From a bacterium (lineage in GTDB: Bacteria; Verrucomicrobiota; Kiritimatiellia; UBA8416): a DNA stretch of 8,486 nt. The notes under the pieces were generated by a model. The model saw nothing but the letters and a program-made list of their open reading frames with translations, was not told the origin of the DNA and did no database searches. The stretch covers positions 1 through 8,486 of the forward strand of contig JAIFLS010000148.1 in assembly GCA_020048935.1 (NCBI GenBank), in the 5' to 3' direction. The translations under genes and the position numbers were made by a program. Shown one piece after another: positions 6,024-8,486 of this stretch (position 1 is the stretch's first letter; every line of letters begins with the position of its first letter).

Positions 6024-7895
6024 CTAATGCGCCACCAGCGTCAGCACGGCCGTGCGGTTGCGCTTGCGGTCCGCCTCGCTCTCGTTGGGGAAAGGCGGTG
6101 CCGAGTCCCCGGCCGATGAGGTGCGCATGGAGCTGGCGGGCAGTTTGCCGGTCTGCGCCAGGAAGGTCTTGACGGCCTCCGCGCGGGCCATGCCCAGTGC
6201 GAAGTTGTCGACATAGCGCGAGCCGGCGGAAGCAATCGGGGTGGCATCGGTATGCCCCTCGATGATCAGTTGATGCCCGTTGAGCTGGCCGTGGAGCTGC
6301 TCAGCCACCGATTTCAGCGCCTTCTCCGCCTCCGGCGTGAGGAGCGCGGAGACCGAGAACAGGCCCTCGTTGAACACGATGCGCAGGGACTGGGCGGACG
6401 GTAAAATGCTGGCGGACGGCAACGACAACGCCGGCCACTGGATGGCTATTGCGGTACCCTCTTCCACCGGCTCGGCGGATGCTTCGGGCAGCGGACTGGC
6501 CTCGGGCTGGAGATCCAGCGGGCCGGCGGTTTCAAGCGTGAATTCGCGTGCCTCGGTTTCAGAGGCCGCCGTCACAACTCCTGTCGCGGCGTTCGACGGT
6601 GGCGGCGCAGCGTCATCGGCCGGCCTCGCACACCCCTTCTGGATGATGGCGACGGATACCGCACTGAGCAATGCCCCCGCCAGGAACAGCAGGATGGCGG
6701 AAAGCGGGCGGCGGCGGGGTGCGGCGACCGGTTCCGGAAGCGGGTGCCGCGCATGGCGCCGTTCGTGTTCAAGCTGCTGTTCAAGTTGCCTGATCGTCGC
6801 CTTGAGCGGTTCGGTCTGGTTATCGGCAGCAGCGGCGACCGGTACTGCTTTCAGGCGGCGCGCCACATCACTGTCGCGCATCAGGAACTGAACCGTCCCG
6901 GCCAGCAATTCAGTCTTGGCGTCGGCGCGCTCTCGCTGGTCGGCAAGCTCGCGCTTGAAGCGCTGTTCATGTGCCAGATGCGCCGCCTGCAGGGAATCGA
7001 TCCTCTCGAACTGGTTCTGGTTCTCGAGCTGCACGCGGTCGTAATGGTCTTTCATCTGGTCAATCTGCGCCTTGAGATTCTCCACTTCCGTTTCCGCCGC
7101 GGCGGCGCGGTCCTGCTGTTCCAGAAGCTGCTGCTCGCCGTTCTGGCGGGCCTTGGCAGCCGCCGCCAGCTCGTCCCTCAACCGCTGGCTCTCGTCCTGG
7201 AGCACCGTGTGCGCCTTGCGCAGCGCCTGCATGGCTTGGCGCGTCTCGACCAGTTGCTGGCGGGCCTCGGTGGCGCTGCGCTGCAGGGGTTCCAGCCGCT
7301 TGGAGAGCGGAATCTCATCATCTTGCCCGTCATCGGCTTGCGGTTCCTCGGAAACAGCGGTTCCCCCGATGTCAACGGGTTCATCCGCTGGCCATCCCTC
7401 GTCCGGGAATGCCTCGTCCGGCGGGGCGTCCGAAGTGCCTGCAAACCCTCCGATTGGCTCGCGAGGACGCTCGCCCGCCATTAAAGGAACCTTTGGTTCG
7501 CGGGCCTGTGGTACCGGGGTGGGGTTCCAGTCGGGGAAAAGGTCATCCGCGGCGGGGCGGGGAGTGGCTGGACGGATTTCGCCGGTGTGGCGATTCTCCA
7601 GCATCGCGGCGGCGGGAATAAGGCCGTTTTCAATAAGGCCGGGAACGATTTTCAGGTTGAATGGTCCGTAGCGGGAGCCATCCTCCAGCCGGGCGATCCA
7701 GTCCATTTCCAGCACGTCAACCGACGCGGCATCCACCCAGGTCTTGCGATCCTGCGAGAGGGCGTTGTCCGGCTCGATGCGGCCGTCCAGGCACCAGATC
7801 TTCAGCGTGGCAGTATCGACCGGTCCGTAGATGGTTCCGTCATCGCCCTGCAGGAACCAGGCGTCATTGTTTGTGTTGGTCTTTGCTTTACGCAT
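6024..7895 (-). CDS. GYF_2 (DUF4339) - coiled coil - TM - OmpA/MotB domain protein
   Basis: A 623-residue protein. Numbering from the chosen start, residues about 13-60 and 66-100 are two GYF_2/DUF4339 repeats (WFLQGDDGTIYGP and WIARLEDGSRYGP). An acidic, proline-rich linker runs to about 195. A long coiled coil rich in Q, E, A and R spans about 195-345, with a shorter one at 362-382. One membrane helix (PLSAILLFLAGALLSAVSVA) lies at about 397-418 and is preceded by RRR. A Pro/Ala-rich spacer leads to an OmpA/MotB domain at 504-623, with GHTD at 547-550 and NFALGMARAEAV at 564-575. Topology by the positive-inside rule: the GYF and coiled-coil part in the cytoplasm, and the OmpA domain in the periplasm binding peptidoglycan. 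It probably links the cell wall to a cytoplasmic partner. An in-frame ATG at 7907 would add four residues (MGGD), but only the ATG at 7895 has a ribosome site. The gene converges on the propeller gene, 11 bases apart, with no terminator visible. Confidence 0.88.
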   Translation of the reverse strand: MRKAKTNTNNDAWFLQGDDGTIYGPVDTATLKIWCLDGRIEPDNALSQDRKTWVDAASVDVLEMDWIARLEDGSRYGPFNLKIVPGLIENGLIPAAAMLENRHTGEIRPATPRPAADDLFPDWNPTPVPQAREPKVPLMAGERPREPIGGFAGTSDAPPDEAFPDEGWPADEPVDIGGTAVSEEPQADDGQDDEIPLSKRLEPLQRSATEARQQLVETRQAMQALRKAHTVLQDESQRLRDELAAAAKARQNGEQQLLEQQDRAAAAETEVENLKAQIDQMKDHYDRVQLENQNQFERIDSLQAAHLAHEQRFKRELADQRERADAKTELLAGTVQFLMRDSDVARRLKAVPVAAAADNQTEPLKATIRQLEQQLEHERRHARHPLPEPVAAPRRRPLSAILLFLAGALLSAVSVAIIQKGCARPADDAAPPPSNAATGVVTAASETEAREFTLETAGPLDLQPEASPLPEASAEPVEEGTAIAIQWPALSLPSASILPSAQSLRIVFNEGLFSVSALLTPEAEKALKSVAEQLHGQLNGHQLIIEGHTDATPIASAGSRYVDNFALGMARAEAVKTFLAQTGKLPASSMRTSSAGDSAPPFPNESEADRKRNRTAVLTLVAH

Positions 7896-7899
7896 ATCG

Positions 7900-7905
7900 C
7901 CTCCC
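7900..7905 (-). promoter_or_regulatory. Ribosome binding site deciding the OmpA-fusion start
   Basis: On the minus strand GGGAGG lies 4 bases before ATG at 7895. It overlaps the alternative in-frame ATG at 7907, which has no Shine-Dalgarno sequence of its own. This favours the shorter protein. Confidence 0.6.
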
Positions 7906-7926
7906 ATTCAAGCACGGTCACGGATG

Positions 7927-7956
7927 ATTATCAACCGCATTCGGGCGATTCTCCAA
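7927..7956 (-). promoter_or_regulatory. Predicted promoter of the GYF_2/OmpA gene
   Basis: On the minus strand TTGGAG (complement of 7951-7956) is followed after 18 bases by GATAAT (complement of 7927-7932), five of six matches to TATAAT. Transcription would start near 7920, leaving about 25 bases of leader with the GGGAGG site. Confidence 0.5.
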
Positions 7957-7971
7957 TTTTCGCCCTTGCTA

Positions 7972-8000
7972 TTGCTTATTTGTCTCGATCCGGCTAGACT
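7972..8000 (+). promoter_or_regulatory. Predicted promoter of the SGNH-like gene
   Basis: TTGCTT (7972-7977) and TAGACT (7995-8000) are spaced by 17 bases. Transcription would start near 8007, within the inverted repeat at 8003-8020, with a leader of about 65 bases before the ATG at 8072. It lies back-to-back with the opposite promoter at 7927-7956 without overlapping it. Confidence 0.5.
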
Positions 8001-8002
8001 GC

Positions 8003-8020
8003 CCGAATTGCCGGATTCGG
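8003..8020 (+). repeat. Inverted repeat at the predicted transcription start
   Basis: CCGAAT (8003-8008) and ATTCGG (8015-8020) are perfect complements with a 6-base spacer. The dyad begins directly after the predicted -10 box, a usual place for a repressor operator. It could instead be a small hairpin at the 5' end of the transcript. Confidence 0.35.
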
Positions 8021-8071
8021 CAGGAGTGCCCATGCTTTTGTGGGCTGGTCGGCGAACATGCAGAGGAGTGT

Positions 8072-8486
8072 ATGAAAATGACATTGTTGAACAAGGTGCT
8101 GGCGGTTGTCGTGGCGGCGGGCTGCCTGGGGCGTGCCCAGGCATTGAACGCCGGGGAATTGAAGCTGGCGGGAATGTTTACCGATAACATGGTCCTGCAG
8201 CGTGACCAGCCAGCGCTCGTGCGCGGGTTTGCCGATGCGGGCGCGGTAGTGACGGTCGCCTTCGGTGGCCAGCAGAAGCAGGCGACAGCCGGCGCGGACG
8301 GCGCGTGGTCCGTGACGCTTGATCCCCTGCCGGCCAGCGCCAAGCCACAGGATTTGAAGGTTTCCGCCGCCAAAGGCAAGCCCCTGACGGTATCCAACGT
8401 CCTGGTTGGCGATGTCTTCCTCATGGCCCGGCAGACCAGCATTGATATTTCCCTTGGCCGTGACGAGCAGGGCAAGGCCGAGGCGG
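8072..8486 (+). CDS. Sialate O-acetylesterase-like SGNH protein (5' part, cut by window end)
   Basis: The first 138 residues of a protein that runs past the window edge. MKMTLLNKVLAVVVAAGCLG is a signal peptide, cleaved near residue 24 (AQA, then LNAGE), so the product is exported. Residues about 30-110 form the beta-sandwich typical of sialate O-acetylesterases: FTDNMVLQRDQPALVRGFAD, then VTVAFGGQ, DGAWSVTLDPL and VLVGDVFLM. At 120-124, where the family has the GQSNM block with the nucleophilic Ser, this protein reads RQTSI. It may be catalytically altered or inactive, or use T122 or S123. Active members remove acetyl groups from sugars. AGGAG at 8064-8068 is 3 bases from the ATG at 8072 and 9 bases from a second in-frame ATG at 8078, so the true start may be two codons later. 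The rest of the gene, including any Asp-His pair, is outside the window. Confidence 0.8.
   Translation, partial: MKMTLLNKVLAVVVAAGCLGRAQALNAGELKLAGMFTDNMVLQRDQPALVRGFADAGAVVTVAFGGQQKQATAGADGAWSVTLDPLPASAKPQDLKVSAAKGKPLTVSNVLVGDVFLMARQTSIDISLGRDEQGKAEA

Noticed and set aside
6000..6040. A bidirectional terminator between the converging genes
   Set aside because: Only 11 bases separate the stop codons and I find no stem-loop with a T-run on either strand.

Overview
The window looks like a piece of a bacterial chromosome from the PVC superphylum, most likely Verrucomicrobiota, Kiritimatiellota or Lentisphaerota. The pointers are a HzsA-related secreted diheme protein with a planctomycete-style CxxCH tail, a GYF_2 (DUF4339) domain protein, and the start of a secreted sialate O-acetylesterase-like SGNH protein. 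These families are common in that group, but the phylum is an inference. There are no rRNA or tRNA genes, insertion sequences, CRISPR arrays or phage genes.

Layout. (1) Positions 13-1763, minus strand: an amino-acid Na+ symporter of the NSS/LeuT family, followed by a 47-residue single-helix protein whose ATG overlaps the transporter stop codon (ATGA). This matches the MetP/MetS arrangement. (2) Positions 1764-2286: a 523-base region between divergent genes with no convincing gene. It holds a promoter for each side, two structured inverted-repeat blocks near 1879-1990, and a leader at 2198-2268 that can fold in two mutually exclusive ways just before the next gene. (3) Positions 2287-6012, plus strand: a two-gene operon. 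The first gene starts at TTG and encodes a 940-residue exported beta-propeller/diheme cytochrome related to the alpha subunit of hydrazine synthase. The second encodes an exported 291-residue beta-propeller protein. (4) Positions 6024-7895, minus strand: an inner-membrane protein with two GYF_2 domains, a coiled coil, one membrane helix and a periplasmic OmpA/MotB domain. It converges on the operon with only 11 bases between the stop codons. (5) Positions 7896-8071: a divergent promoter region. (6) Positions 8072-8486, plus strand: the 5' part of a secreted sialate O-acetylesterase-like protein whose GQSNM catalytic block reads RQTSI.

The most interesting unit is the HzsA-like/propeller pair. 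In anammox hydrazine synthase the alpha subunit carries two c-type hemes and the beta subunit is a heme-free beta-propeller. Here a diheme alpha-like protein is co-transcribed with a heme-free propeller, but no gamma-like diheme peroxidase lies beside them, because both flanking genes run on the opposite strand. The pair is therefore unlikely to be a classical hydrazine synthase. It may be a two-component periplasmic redox enzyme of unknown substrate.
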